DNA of 64,000 nucleotides, taken from Alkalihalobacillus sp. FSL W8-0930 (GTDB lineage Bacteria; Bacillota; Bacilli; Bacillales; Bacillaceae_D). The number at the start of each line of letters is the position of its first letter. The first letter of the stretch is position 1. A program made the position numbers and the translations under genes. Shown in pieces: positions 8,371 to 17,375 of this stretch. The notes below the pieces were generated by a model. The model did no database searches and was not told the DNA's origin. It worked only from the letters and a program-made list of their open reading frames with translations. The stretch lies in assembly GCA_037965595.1 (NCBI GenBank), contig CP150183.1:2914001-2978000 (forward strand), in the 5' to 3' direction.

Positions 8371-8400
8371 AAACGCGCATGCTGTTTGCATGCGCGTTTT
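8371..8400. terminator. Bidirectional terminator
   Basis: AAACGCGCATGC and GCATGCGCGTTT form a 12-bp stem with a TGTTT loop, with T runs on both strands. It ends the 56-residue gene and the nhaC-like gene. Confidence 0.85.
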
Positions 8401-8417
8401 ATTTGTTTATGATTCAA

Positions 8418-10016
8418 TTACTTTTTCGCTTGAACCTTTTTAATCACTACCGAAACTAATATTAGAACGAGAATCGTCACAACTAAAGTAATAATCGTTC
8501 CAAGTAATGGCAAGAGGAAGAACCCAATCGCAGCAACACCAGCGGCGATCATCGCATAAGGAAGCTGAGTCATGACATGGTCAATGTGATGACTACCAGA
8601 ACCTGCCGCAGATAAGATAGTCGTGTCTGAAATTGGTGATACATGATCCCCAAAGATGGAACCAGCCATAACTGCTGCTAGCATTGGTAGAAGCAATGAA
8701 CTGTCTACAGTTGCTCCCATATCTCCAGCGATCGGCAGGAGAATAGCGAATGTACCCCATGATGTACCTGTTGACACAGCAGAGATACCAGCAATGATAA
8801 ACAACATTAGTGGAAGCAGAAATGGTGGAATTCCGTTACTTACAAGCGATGCAAGGTAAGCCCCTGTTCCAAGATCACCAATGATTGAACTAATCGTCCA
8901 AGCTAAAAGCAGGATACATACAGCAGGAAGCATTGACTTAACTCCCGCTTTGGCCACAACAACCACATCTTTTGCAGCTGGTTTAGTAAGCAATGTACAA
9001 ATCAGTGCAGTAAGGAATCCAATAATAGCACCATACAATAAAGAACGAGAAATGTCTGTGAACTCAAAAATACTCATCATGTTCACTGCAACACCTTCAT
9101 CTCTAGCGCCTGACATACCGGTTGTAATCATGAACCCAACTGTTACGACAACAAGAGTGATGATCGGGAGAATTAAGTAGCTAATCTTCCCTTGCTGCTC
9201 ACCAGCTCCCGTTTCTGCAGATCCCTCTGGCTCTCCTTTAGATAAATCATAGAGCACACCTTCACGTATAGCTAAATCTTCATGCTTTTTCATAAGACCA
9301 ATGTCAAACTTGTACAAGGCAACGACAAAAACCATGGCTAAAGCCGTCATTGCATACAAATTCATTGGAATCATAGAAAGAAATGCTTGAAACGCACTAT
9401 AATCTGTTACTTCGTTTTTCTCAAGCACTCCAGCAATGATGGTGATAATATATGCACCCCAGCTAGATAAAGGGGCAATGACACAGATCGGCGCTGCTGT
9501 TGAATCGACATAGTAGGCAAGCTTCGCGCGTGAAATGCGGTGGCGGTCCGTAACCGGGCGACTGACATTACCAACGGTTAAACTATTAAAGTAATCATCA
9601 ATAAAAATGATAAAGCCTAAAACGATTGGAAGAAGCTGAGCTCCCTTACGTGTCTTAATTCGTTTAACAGCCCACTCTCCAAAAGCTGTGCTTCCTCCTG
9701 AGAAGGAGATAAAGGAAGCAACCATTCCAAGCAAAATAAGAAAGAGTAAGATAAAAAATTCCCAGTCATTTATTGCAAAACCATTTTCTACTATTCCGTT
9801 TGCAATTCCTCCCATTGTCACGGGTTCTGCGACCTCGTAACTAAAAAATAATGAACTAAGAATGTGCACAATCTCCGTCGCTGCGCGAGGTACTGAGAAA
9901 TCATAAAGCATGAGCGCTCCAAGAATAATGCTCACACCAAGAGATAAAAGAACCTTTCTCGTAAGAATGACGAGTATAAGTGCAAGAAGTGGGGGTATAA
10001 TCGAGAATACATCCAT
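8418..10016 (-). CDS. NhaC-family antiporter, probably lysine-linked
   Basis: A 532-residue membrane protein with about 12 helices of the NhaC ion transporter family (segments FIIFIDDYFNSLTVGNVSRP, STAAPICVIAPLSSWGAY and GTSWGTFAILLP). Characterised NhaC proteins exchange sodium for protons or organic ions. Here the gene is preceded by a lysine riboswitch and an intrinsic terminator, so transcription should fall when lysine is abundant. That is the pattern for a lysine importer rather than a housekeeping sodium antiporter. The ATG at 10016 follows AAAGGA. Substrate assignment is inference from the riboswitch. Confidence 0.9.
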   Translation of the reverse strand: MDVFSIIPPLLALILVILTRKVLLSLGVSIILGALMLYDFSVPRAATEIVHILSSLFFSYEVAEPVTMGGIANGIVENGFAINDWEFFILLFLILLGMVASFISFSGGSTAFGEWAVKRIKTRKGAQLLPIVLGFIIFIDDYFNSLTVGNVSRPVTDRHRISRAKLAYYVDSTAAPICVIAPLSSWGAYIITIIAGVLEKNEVTDYSAFQAFLSMIPMNLYAMTALAMVFVVALYKFDIGLMKKHEDLAIREGVLYDLSKGEPEGSAETGAGEQQGKISYLILPIITLVVVTVGFMITTGMSGARDEGVAVNMMSIFEFTDISRSLLYGAIIGFLTALICTLLTKPAAKDVVVVAKAGVKSMLPAVCILLLAWTISSIIGDLGTGAYLASLVSNGIPPFLLPLMLFIIAGISAVSTGTSWGTFAILLPIAGDMGATVDSSLLLPMLAAVMAGSIFGDHVSPISDTTILSAAGSGSHHIDHVMTQLPYAMIAAGVAAIGFFLLPLLGTIITLVVTILVLILVSVVIKKVQAKK

Positions 10017-10055
10017 ATAACCATAGTTCCTTTCTACTATTCAGATAAAATAACA

Positions 10056-10093
10056 AGAGCCATCACGGATATCCCATGATGGCTCTCTTCATA
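10056..10093 (-). terminator. Riboswitch-controlled intrinsic terminator upstream of the nhaC-like gene
   Basis: A 10-bp stem (AGAGCCATCA with TGATGGCTCT, 10056-10065 and 10077-10086) followed on the minus strand by a T-rich stretch. It lies between the lysine aptamer and the start codon, as in OFF-type L boxes. Confidence 0.8.
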
Positions 10094-10107
10094 CATAAAC
10101 GCCCATT

Positions 10108-10290
10108 CCATGTTGATAGTCCTCCACAGCTTTTACACTGTGACAGTCCAGTAGTTATTCACCACTGACCCAACAAAAAGAATATGCCACCCTTTTTGTT
10201 TCGGCGAAGCTTCCTTTCCATTTGCATCAACGTTGCCACTCCACAAATGTACTTTTAAGATTCGCGCCTCTACCTCACTCGACATGAGGT
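10108..10290 (-). ncRNA. Lysine riboswitch (L box)
   Basis: On the minus strand the leader contains the hallmark L-box blocks: GAGGTAGAGGCGCG near the 5' end, GGAAGCTTCGCCGAA, GGGTCAGTGGTGAATAA, CTACTGGACTGTCACAGTG, and GCTGTGGAGGACTATC at the 3' end. CATGT at the 5' side pairs with ACATG at the 3' side to close P1. Lysine binding would favour the downstream terminator. Boundaries are approximate. The gap 10017-10366 is otherwise filled by this leader and its promoter. Confidence 0.93.
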
Positions 10291-10366
10291 TTATACAATT
10301 TAGTTTTAATTAACTTGTATACCTTAACACACACAAATCATTCAATCAACAGGCATCAGAATTGAT

Positions 10367-11134
10367 CTAATCTACTGATTCTTCCGTTTCTTCAATCTCT
10401 TCTGGAGTCACAACAGGAGCTGGCATGATTGCGCCTCCCCCGCCTTGCATATAGTAATTAGGAACCGGTCCATTAATGACTGAAAATCCTACAGGTAACG
10501 TAACGCTTATTGCTTCTGTTGTTACTGCAAACGGAATAACCACTTCCACTTCGATATCGACATCAATATTTAAGGAGATGCGTGTACTATTAATATTCAC
10601 TGGCTCTACTTTATCACTCATATTAACCTTTACGTGACTAATCGTCTGAAGCCTAACAGGAATCGATGGACCAAGCTCTGCAAGCAACGAGTTATTTAAG
10701 GCTCGACCAAGTGGAATCTCATACAGAATGACGCGATCGTTACCAATAACTTCTCCTTCTGGTCCTGTTTTTAACTCGTCAAGCTGATGATGCACCTCAG
10801 TTAAGGTTTCTCCTAAAATGCGATTATACTCCCCGGCATCAAAGCTAAGCATTGTTACATAGCCACTATCATCTTTATCTATAATTAAGAGCTCATCCAT
10901 GTTAATGGTTTGCCCTAACTTCTGGTTTAGTGCACCTTCAAGTGAATGAGTTGCGATATTTTTCAACTCCATTTCGGCAATTTGAACGATGACTGGCCGA
11001 ATTTTTTGATCAATTAACCAGATTCCCTGATAGGTCATGGCACCAAAGATTAGAATGGATAGTAGAAGTACATATCGAAAAGGCAGCGGCCCTTTTTGCC
11101 TGGTTTGTCGTCGTATGGGTCGTCGATTGAACAT
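10367..11134 (-). CDS. yunB: Sporulation protein YunB
   Basis: A 255-residue protein with an arginine-rich N-terminus, one membrane helix at about residues 23-42 (YVLLLSILIFGAMTYQGIWL) and an extracytoplasmic domain. The order yunB-yunC-yunD-yunE-yunF is the same as in B. subtilis, where yunB is expressed in the mother cell and is needed for efficient sporulation. The molecular function is unknown. The C-terminus is glycine-rich and then acidic (EEIEETEESVD). The ATG is 8 nt after AGGGGG. An unrelated dfrA gene separates it from yunC here. Confidence 0.88.
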   Translation of the reverse strand: MFNRRPIRRQTRQKGPLPFRYVLLLSILIFGAMTYQGIWLIDQKIRPVIVQIAEMELKNIATHSLEGALNQKLGQTINMDELLIIDKDDSGYVTMLSFDAGEYNRILGETLTEVHHQLDELKTGPEGEVIGNDRVILYEIPLGRALNNSLLAELGPSIPVRLQTISHVKVNMSDKVEPVNINSTRISLNIDVDIEVEVVIPFAVTTEAISVTLPVGFSVINGPVPNYYMQGGGGAIMPAPVVTPEEIEETEESVD

Positions 11135-11203
11135 GCCAAAAACCCCCTCCCTCTAAACTGTATGCGAGAAGATGGGGGTTTTGACCTTTTACTTTATACA
11201 ACC

Positions 11204-11689
11204 TTAGACTCGTTCGTACACCTCGTACTTATGTTTATACTTATTCTTTTCGTCTACTACTCCTTCGCGACTTGAAACAAGCGTCCACTCTTCCTCTGGT
11301 ACTTCAGGGAAAAAGGTGTCACCGTTGAATACACCTTCAATTCGAGTGATATACATGCGATCTGCATCGTCCATAAAGAGTTTAAAAAGCTCGGTCCCTC
11401 CAATGACAAACGTTTCTTCGTCAGGGTTAAACAACGCCTTTGCCTCATCAATTGTATGTACCACTTCACCGCCGTCCGCAACGTAGTCTTTATTGCGAGT
11501 TACAATGATATTCCGACGATGAGGTAGAGGTTTCTTATCTAGAGAATCAAAGGTTTTACGCCCCATCACGATCGTGTGATGTTTTGTCGTATCTTTAAAA
11601 AATTGAAAATCAGCCGGTAAATGCCATGGTAGGTCATTATTTTTTCCGATTGCTCGTTCTTCGTCCATTGCAAAAATAAAAGATATCAT
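11204..11689 (-). CDS. dfrA: Dihydrofolate reductase
   Basis: A 161-residue type I DHFR, the usual length, reducing dihydrofolate with NADPH for thymidylate and purine synthesis. Visible motifs are MISFIFAMDEERAIGKNNDL, the substrate loop LPWHLPADFQFFK with the catalytic Asp, GRKTFDSL, and the cofactor segment FVIGGTELFKLF. GGGGGG lies before the ATG. In B. subtilis dfrA lies beside thyB; here no thymidylate synthase gene is nearby and the gene sits inside the yun cluster. Its position downstream of yunC on the same strand suggests cotranscription. Confidence 0.95.
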   Translation of the reverse strand: MISFIFAMDEERAIGKNNDLPWHLPADFQFFKDTTKHHTIVMGRKTFDSLDKKPLPHRRNIIVTRNKDYVADGGEVVHTIDEAKALFNPDEETFVIGGTELFKLFMDDADRMYITRIEGVFNGDTFFPEVPEEEWTLVSSREGVVDEKNKYKHKYEVYERV

Positions 11690-11728
11690 TTTAGGTTCCC
11701 CCCTGTTATATGGCTTGTCCTCTATCTG

Positions 11729-11754
11729 ATAAGTAAGGAAAAATCCTTACTTAT
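11729..11754 (-). other. Hairpin overlapping the yunC stop codon
   Basis: A perfect 11-bp stem (ATAAGTAAGGA and TCCTTACTTAT) with a 4-nt loop covers the end of yunC and lies upstream of dfrA. There is no T run after it, so it is more likely an RNA processing or stability element than a terminator. Confidence 0.45.
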
Positions 11755-12067
11755 TAGGTTTCATTCCATGTAGCAAAAGCATGGCATCTTTCCCGATCGT
11801 TCCTTTTGTTACACCCTTTTCTTCAGCTGCTAAGGTAACCGATTCAAGTGGTGCCTCAAGTAATTGCTCGATCGTCCGGACACCCACTGCGCGTCCTGCT
11901 AAAATTCCTCGATCCTTTAACTTTTCATTTAACAAGGCAACATCTAATGCTCCACACATAATGTAGCCATCTGCACCGGTTACGGCCATAAAGTTTGTTT
12001 TAGGTAACTTAACGGTAATGGCTGTAAATCCTATACCCTCAATGGTAATTGGTTGAACCTCGATCAT
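11747..12067 (-). CDS. yunC: DUF1805 protein YunC
   Basis: A 106-residue protein of the DUF1805 family, matching YunC by length and position. The conserved central block is ADGYIMCGALDVALLN at about residues 33-48, followed by AGRAVGVRTIEQLL. The fold is known from B. subtilis YunC but no activity is established. The ATG at 12067 was chosen because AAAGGGGTG lies 6 nt before it; an upstream in-frame start at 12088 has no ribosome site. A hairpin overlaps its stop codon. Confidence 0.88.
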   Translation of the reverse strand: MIEVQPITIEGIGFTAITVKLPKTNFMAVTGADGYIMCGALDVALLNEKLKDRGILAGRAVGVRTIEQLLEAPLESVTLAAEEKGVTKGTIGKDAMLLLHGMKPNK

Positions 12068-12122
12068 TCGAAACACCCCTTTCTCCACATACTATGGAGT
12101 AAGAGCGCCGACGGTTCCTTGA

Positions 12123-13487
12123 TTATTGTTGATTTAATTTCCAGGCAAGGATATCTCTTAAGAATTCAGGCATAAGATAATTTTTGTCATTTGAATCAGT
12201 TAATTCAGGATACAAAAAACCAAACGTATACATATCAAGTGTGGCTAGATTGTACGTTGCGTTAAGATCAATTGGTTTACCTAGCACTGTAATGCTGACT
12301 ACCTTTTCTGCGTCTGATGGATCTAGCTCAACTGATATTCCGGTATAGATCATTTTTCCTAGTACCTGACCACGAAATCCAAATCCTTTTAACTCTAGAT
12401 TCATTAATTTAAAGCTAGAGGCTCGTTCAACCGTTGTCCATAGCTCACTTCCTGAAAGCTGAATAACACACGGGTTGATTGGGTGTGGACAGATACGATG
12501 GATTTCACCACGAGTTAACTGTCCTTGAGGTAAATCACTCAGTAACACTCCGGCATTTATCATCCCGATCGATTCTCCACACCATTCGGTCAGACCATCA
12601 CATAACAGTCTTGTAGCCGTTGTTTCTTTGTACCAGTCAACCGGGAGCGGTTCAGGCAACGTTGCCAATGGCTGTTTTAAAATCTCTTCAGACTGCTTTT
12701 GAGCCTTCTCTAAGTAGAGAATGGTATCAGGATCTGCATCCATTTCCTTTGTTTCGTGCAGAATCGCCGTAGACTTGGTTAAAAGGTTATTTGGGTTAAA
12801 GGTTAATGTCACTTCTCCAAGATAATGACCATGCTTTCCTGCTTGAACAATAAGTGTGTCACCCACTCGTTTGCCCTGTTCAATGACATGATGAGTATGA
12901 GCTCCAATGATCACATCAATCCCTTTTATCTCCTCTGCAATTTGTTCATCTTTAAACAATCCAAGATGAGAAAGCAGAACAACGGCATCTACTTTAGGAC
13001 GAAGCTTTTCGATTTCTTTTTTGATACACTCTGTTAAATCAACAACGGTCCAACCAAGCTTCTCGTAAAAGTGCGAAAGCGGAGCTGTGACGCCAAACAG
13101 GCCAATACGCAATCCATTTTTCATAACTTTAATAGACGAAGGAATGGACCATGAAGGCTGCGTTCCATTCTCGTTTAATAAATTTGCTAGCAGGATCGGA
13201 AACGACGCTTCTTCGTATAGTGTGTCTAATTGATCCTTAGAGAATGTGACGCCCTCGTTGTTTCCAATTGTCGCATAATCAACTCCAGCTAAATTAAGTA
13301 GAGCCATATTGGCCATTCCCTCTGTAGCCTCGGTAATTGGATTACTTCTATCTGCATGATCCCCTAAATCCAAAAATAAAGAATCCTTCGTACGATGTTC
13401 CTTTACATAACGAACAATCCCTGGCCACTGATTAAAATCACTGTGTATATCATTCGTATGAAAAAGAGTGAGATACTGTTCTCTCAT
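12123..13487 (-). CDS. yunD: Metallophosphoesterase/5'-nucleotidase family protein YunD
   Basis: A 454-residue two-domain protein of the UshA/5'-nucleotidase family. The dinuclear metal site motifs are FHTNDIHSDF (residues 9-18), LDLGDHADRSN, ATIGNNEG, LLSHLG and IIGAHTHHVIEQG; the C-terminal nucleotidase domain contains the MINAGVLLSDL segment. There is no signal peptide, so unlike UshA it should act in the cytoplasm. The substrate is not evident. GGAGGGGGA lies before the ATG. The gene lies between yunE and yunC as in B. subtilis. Confidence 0.92.
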   Translation of the reverse strand: MREQYLTLFHTNDIHSDFNQWPGIVRYVKEHRTKDSLFLDLGDHADRSNPITEATEGMANMALLNLAGVDYATIGNNEGVTFSKDQLDTLYEEASFPILLANLLNENGTQPSWSIPSSIKVMKNGLRIGLFGVTAPLSHFYEKLGWTVVDLTECIKKEIEKLRPKVDAVVLLSHLGLFKDEQIAEEIKGIDVIIGAHTHHVIEQGKRVGDTLIVQAGKHGHYLGEVTLTFNPNNLLTKSTAILHETKEMDADPDTILYLEKAQKQSEEILKQPLATLPEPLPVDWYKETTATRLLCDGLTEWCGESIGMINAGVLLSDLPQGQLTRGEIHRICPHPINPCVIQLSGSELWTTVERASSFKLMNLELKGFGFRGQVLGKMIYTGISVELDPSDAEKVVSITVLGKPIDLNATYNLATLDMYTFGFLYPELTDSNDKNYLMPEFLRDILAWKLNQQ

Positions 13488-13505
13488 GTTGATCCCCCTC
13501 CTACT

Positions 13506-14327
13506 CTAGCCATTCAATCCTTGGATGATGAGACGAATCGCAATGATCACCATAAAAATCCGTAAGATAAAGATTAAGCGATCACTTGAAATTCGGCGGT
13601 TAATGGCAGCACCCAACTGCCCACCAAACCATGCTCCTGGCACAAGAGCAAGTGCGTAAAGACAGTTCACATGACCCGCAGCCATGTGAGAAATCGAACC
13701 GATAAATGCGGATACTAATATCACAAACATTGAAGTGGCAACGGCAAAATGCGCTGGAAACCCAAATAATATAATCATAATGGGCACCATCAGTGCACCA
13801 CCGCCAACACCAAATAGGCTTGAGATAATTCCTACAAAGAAACTAAGAACAATTGCGAAAACAGGCTGATAGCCATATGTAAATTCATTCCCGCTTGGAT
13901 CCATGACTGTTCGCTTAAATCCTTTTGGACGTAATTTCATTGGTTTCAAATACTTGCGAACAAAAAATGTAAAAGCAACCACTAACATAAAGATTCCAAA
14001 ATATAAAAGAAAATCATCTGTGTTTACAGTTCTGTTGATAATAACCCCACAAATAGCTCCTGGAATAATGCCAATAGAGAAAATGGCTCCACTTTTAAAA
14101 TCAATCGTCTTTTGTTTAGCGTAAGCAACAGTAGATGAAATTCCAGTGAAAATCATAATTAATAAAGAAGTACCGGCAGCTACTTGAGGTGTAACATCAT
14201 TTAAAATAGATAGTACACCATTTAGAGACAATAGTGCTGGAACAACTATAATCCCACCACCGAGACCCATCAAGCTACCAACCGTTCCTGCCGCCAATCC
14301 AATCACAACTAATAAAAACCAGCTCAT
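13506..14327 (-). CDS. yunE: TSUP-family (TauE/SafE) permease YunE
   Basis: A 273-residue protein with about eight membrane helices in two repeated halves, each beginning with a GLGGG or GVGGG motif (LMGLGGGIIVVPALLSLNG near residue 20, and SLFGVGGGALMVPIMIIL near 167). TSUP proteins move sulfur-containing anions such as sulfite or organosulfonates. The substrate here is unknown. AAGGG lies 7 nt before the ATG, and only 18 bp separate it from yunD downstream, so the two are probably cotranscribed. Confidence 0.92.
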   Translation of the reverse strand: MSWFLLVVIGLAAGTVGSLMGLGGGIIVVPALLSLNGVLSILNDVTPQVAAGTSLLIMIFTGISSTVAYAKQKTIDFKSGAIFSIGIIPGAICGVIINRTVNTDDFLLYFGIFMLVVAFTFFVRKYLKPMKLRPKGFKRTVMDPSGNEFTYGYQPVFAIVLSFFVGIISSLFGVGGGALMVPIMIILFGFPAHFAVATSMFVILVSAFIGSISHMAAGHVNCLYALALVPGAWFGGQLGAAINRRISSDRLIFILRIFMVIIAIRLIIQGLNG

Positions 14328-14364
14328 GTAACAACCCTTCTTACCTTTTCATATCGTTTCACAC

Positions 14365-15201
14365 TCAAAATAAATCCAACTGACGTGGGGCTAACCCTTG
14401 ATACGTAATGCCAAGCATATCAATTAGCTGCCTTGCGTTATCCGCTGCATCCCCACCAGAATTGTTGTTGAAGATTACGTAAATGTCCTTACTTTGTGAC
14501 TCTAAAGCTAGAAGATGCTTGCGCCATTCTTCTAACTCTTCTTTATTATAACGATATAAGTACCGAACTTCACGCCATTTTCCGTCTTTTGTATCATTCC
14601 AACCGTATGTATTTCTGCCATGGAGACGCACTAATGTTTTGTGCTCATCCGTTGGATGGAGCACAGTTGGGATTGAACCTATCCCAGCCTGAGGTTCATC
14701 ACAAATTGAATGAATGAATTCCTCTTGCTCCATGAATTCAATCGTACGCTCCCTCATAGCCCCACTAAACCAGCTTTGGTGTCTAAATTCGAGGGCGACA
14801 GGATAACCTGCCAGCTTTTCCTTTACATAGCGTACCCACTGAACGTTCTCTTTACGACAATCAAACCAAGGCGGAAACTGACAAAGCACCATAGCAAGCT
14901 TCGAACCAAGCGGCTGCAAAGACTCGATATATGCCGCAAACATTGACTCCTTATCATCAAAAGGAGCAAAACCTGTCTGATGCCCAGTCATTCCTTGATA
15001 GGCTTTCACAATAAATGAAAACGAATCAGGTGTCTCATGCGCCCACTTCTCCATCGACCGTTTCGGCTGAACCGCATAAAAAGAAGAATCCAACTCTACA
15101 ATTGGAAAGTAGCCTGCATAGGTGGAAAGCTTATCAGCTGCCCTCGTTCCTTCATATAAAGAATCGTGATCTCCCCAGCCTGTTAATCCGATGTAGATCA
15201 T
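14365..15201 (-). CDS. yunF: DUF72 (UPF0759) TIM-barrel protein YunF
   Basis: A 278-residue DUF72 protein with the family start MIYIGLTGWGDHDSLY, the ELDSSFYAVQP motif near residue 37 and the FNNNSGGDAADNARQL motif near 244. The fold is a TIM barrel; the biochemical activity is not established. AAGGAG lies 8 nt before the ATG. It heads the yunF-yunE-yunD-yunC run on the minus strand and is divergent from the YitT-type gene. Confidence 0.9.
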   Translation of the reverse strand: MIYIGLTGWGDHDSLYEGTRAADKLSTYAGYFPIVELDSSFYAVQPKRSMEKWAHETPDSFSFIVKAYQGMTGHQTGFAPFDDKESMFAAYIESLQPLGSKLAMVLCQFPPWFDCRKENVQWVRYVKEKLAGYPVALEFRHQSWFSGAMRERTIEFMEQEEFIHSICDEPQAGIGSIPTVLHPTDEHKTLVRLHGRNTYGWNDTKDGKWREVRYLYRYNKEELEEWRKHLLALESQSKDIYVIFNNNSGGDAADNARQLIDMLGITYQGLAPRQLDLF

Positions 15202-15242
15202 GTTGGTAGCTCCTTAACTCTTTTTTAGATTGAACTAGAAGA

Positions 15243-15271
15243 AGCGAATCCTTAAGGACTCGCTCATTTTT
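15243..15271 (+). other. Terminator-like hairpin between divergent genes
   Basis: AGCGAATCC and GGACTCGCT (one mismatch) flank a TTAA loop, followed on the plus strand by a short T run. No plus-strand gene lies upstream to need a terminator, as yunF and the YitT-type gene diverge. It might be the end of a small transcript or a leader hairpin. The rest of 15202-15422 holds only promoter sequence. Confidence 0.35.
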
Positions 15272-15422
15272 CACTTATGGTATGTATTATGATTTTATGA
15301 TAATACTCTTTTTTACGTGAAGCAAGCTTGAAGCAATGTATTGGTTTATAATCTTAGCTTGTTTAGTAACAGCTATGAAGGGTAACATGGGTACTAGTCG
15401 GGGTGAATGTTAGGAGGTATAT

Positions 15423-16313
15423 ATGAAAGAATATAGTTTAATGATCCTCGGAACGTTATTCTTTGCGTTTTCTGTTTCTATTTTTGCCATGCCCAATTCT
15501 CTTGCTGAAGGAGGCGTAGCAGGGCTGGCGTTATTGTTTTACTTTGGTTTAGGTTGGTCGCCCGCAATTGTGACTCTACTTACAAACGGAATTATTTTAC
15601 TTATAGGTTATCGTTACCTTCCACGGTCAATGATTGTGAAATCAATCATAACTGTGCCATTGTTTTCTTTATTTCTGTTCCTTCTTGAGGATTTAGCAAA
15701 CCCAATTAATGATCCTCTATTAGCCGCTCTTTATTCAGGCGTCTTTACCGGCATAGGGTTTGGATTTATCTTTCGTTCAGGAAGCACAATGAGTGGGTCG
15801 TCAACCATTGCTAAAATGCTAAATTATAAGTTTGGTTGGGACTTAACCGGCACGAACTTTGTTCTTGATACGCTAGTTGTTTTAGCTGGAATCTTTGTGA
15901 TTGGACCCCTCTTAACCATGTACACGGTTGTCGCACTGTTTATTGGAAAGCGAGTCACAGACTATGTGTTAGAAGGCTTTGAATCAAAAAAAATTGTTCA
16001 TATCTTCTCAAAGAATCATGAATCGATCGCCCGTTCGATCCAAAAAAACTTAGGGGCGCACGCCACGATTCTACAAGGCAAAAATTACGATGTGAATGAA
16101 GAAGAAAACTTAATTTATGTTGTCGTTAAAAAACAACAGCTGTTTTTCTTAAAAAAGCTAATCCGTGAATTGGATCTTGATGCCTTCACTGTTGTACATA
16201 CGGTTAAAGATGTCAGTGGCGGTTCCTTTAATAAAGCCCATCATCCAACTCAAGTGACATTTAGTTCAGATAAAAAGGAAAAAGAGTTTTATAAGGAACA
16301 GGCAGAAGAATGA
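15423..16313 (+). CDS. YitT-family membrane protein with DUF2179 domain
   Basis: A 296-residue protein with five or six membrane helices (DUF161) in the first 190 residues and a soluble C-terminal DUF2179 domain (about 200-285). The motif RSGSTMSGSSTIAKMLNYKF in the fourth membrane region is characteristic of the family. B. subtilis has several paralogues (YitT, YvjA, YpjC, YqfU) whose transport substrate is unknown. AGGAGG lies 4-5 nt before the ATG. It ends before a strong terminator and is monocistronic. Confidence 0.9.
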   Translation: MKEYSLMILGTLFFAFSVSIFAMPNSLAEGGVAGLALLFYFGLGWSPAIVTLLTNGIILLIGYRYLPRSMIVKSIITVPLFSLFLFLLEDLANPINDPLLAALYSGVFTGIGFGFIFRSGSTMSGSSTIAKMLNYKFGWDLTGTNFVLDTLVVLAGIFVIGPLLTMYTVVALFIGKRVTDYVLEGFESKKIVHIFSKNHESIARSIQKNLGAHATILQGKNYDVNEEENLIYVVVKKQQLFFLKKLIRELDLDAFTVVHTVKDVSGGSFNKAHHPTQVTFSSDKKEKEFYKEQAEE

Positions 16314-16323
16314 GGAAGGATAA

Positions 16324-16361
16324 GAGGACCGTGAGAAATGAATTCTCACGGTTCTCTTTTT
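16324..16361 (+). terminator. Terminator of the YitT-type gene
   Basis: GAGGACCGTGAGAA pairs with TTCTCACGGTTCTC around a short loop and is followed by five T. Confidence 0.88.
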
Positions 16362-16448
16362 CATAAGAAAAATTAAATAAATCTCCCCAACTCGACCAAT
16401 AATTTGGATATAATGGAAGCGGAAATCTTTTATTAAAGGAGCTTCTAA

Positions 16449-17375
16449 ATGAAAAAGCTTGCAATCGGACTGTCGATTTTCATGTTTTCTGGGTTAACTG
16501 TAGGGTTGTTTATGGAGCAGAAAGCAATGACTTCTTTACCTGAGCAAACTCAGACTGAAACATTTGAAGAACAAGTTCAACTGACGGAAGAACAAGACCC
16601 CATTCTCCCATTCACAGACCAAGAAGTAGATTATACGATTAACCAAGATGAGTTTTTAGTCACATTTGATCAAGGTGAAAATTGGATGGATGTCCCTATT
16701 GAACCACAATCACTTTTTAACGGTGAATATAGTGGGAATTACGAAGAATTAATAAACAACAGTTATTTGTTAACAAAACAAAAAGCCATGTTTATGTACG
16801 CTATTCATGAAGGTAATGGTTTATCTGTTCGAACGATCTCATCGACTGATCAAGGGCAATCTTGGCAGGATTCAGTCGTTACTGACTCAATACCGTATAT
16901 AAGGTATCGAAAAATGGAGTTAGTAAATGAGACATTTGGATATCTCATCTTTACTGGGGACAGAACGATGTCGAGTGAAATGCCGTATGTCTACCTTACC
17001 TACGATGGAGGCGTTAGTTGGACATCAGTCGGTATCCCTGACACCCTTCGCCTTGTGGCTGATGGTGGCTTTGTGGATGAATCTACAGGATTCTTATCAT
17101 ATGGAGTCATTAATCCTGATGCTCCAGACTTTTACGTAACCAATGATGCAGGAAACAGCTGGACGGAGGCAGAGATCCAGGTCCCAGACGAATATAAAGA
17201 GATATTTGTTCAAGCTGAATCTCCTTTTATACTCGACGATCAGTTGCTTTTACATATAAACCAAGGATCGAATGGTGATTATGCAGGTGGTCTGATAAAA
17301 GGAGAGTTTTCTTCTAAAGACAACGGATTAACATGGGAATTTAACAAGGATGTCGAACCTGATGACATCCAATAA
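16449..17375 (+). CDS. Exported BNR/Asp-box repeat protein, unknown role
   Basis: A 308-residue protein with an N-terminal hydrophobic segment (residues 4-21, without lipobox), an acidic linker, and at least five Asp-box repeats of the type S/T-x-D-x-G-x-S/T-W: TFDQGENW, STDQGQSW, TYDGGVSW, TNDAGNSW and SKDNGLTW. Such repeats mark beta-propellers of the sialidase/YCF48 kind. No sialidase Arg triad was found, so a catalytic role is not supported. A TATAAT box is at 16409-16414. It overlaps the next gene and the two probably form a pair at the cell surface. Confidence 0.82.
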   Translation: MKKLAIGLSIFMFSGLTVGLFMEQKAMTSLPEQTQTETFEEQVQLTEEQDPILPFTDQEVDYTINQDEFLVTFDQGENWMDVPIEPQSLFNGEYSGNYEELINNSYLLTKQKAMFMYAIHEGNGLSVRTISSTDQGQSWQDSVVTDSIPYIRYRKMELVNETFGYLIFTGDRTMSSEMPYVYLTYDGGVSWTSVGIPDTLRLVADGGFVDESTGFLSYGVINPDAPDFYVTNDAGNSWTEAEIQVPDEYKEIFVQAESPFILDDQLLLHINQGSNGDYAGGLIKGEFSSKDNGLTWEFNKDVEPDDIQ

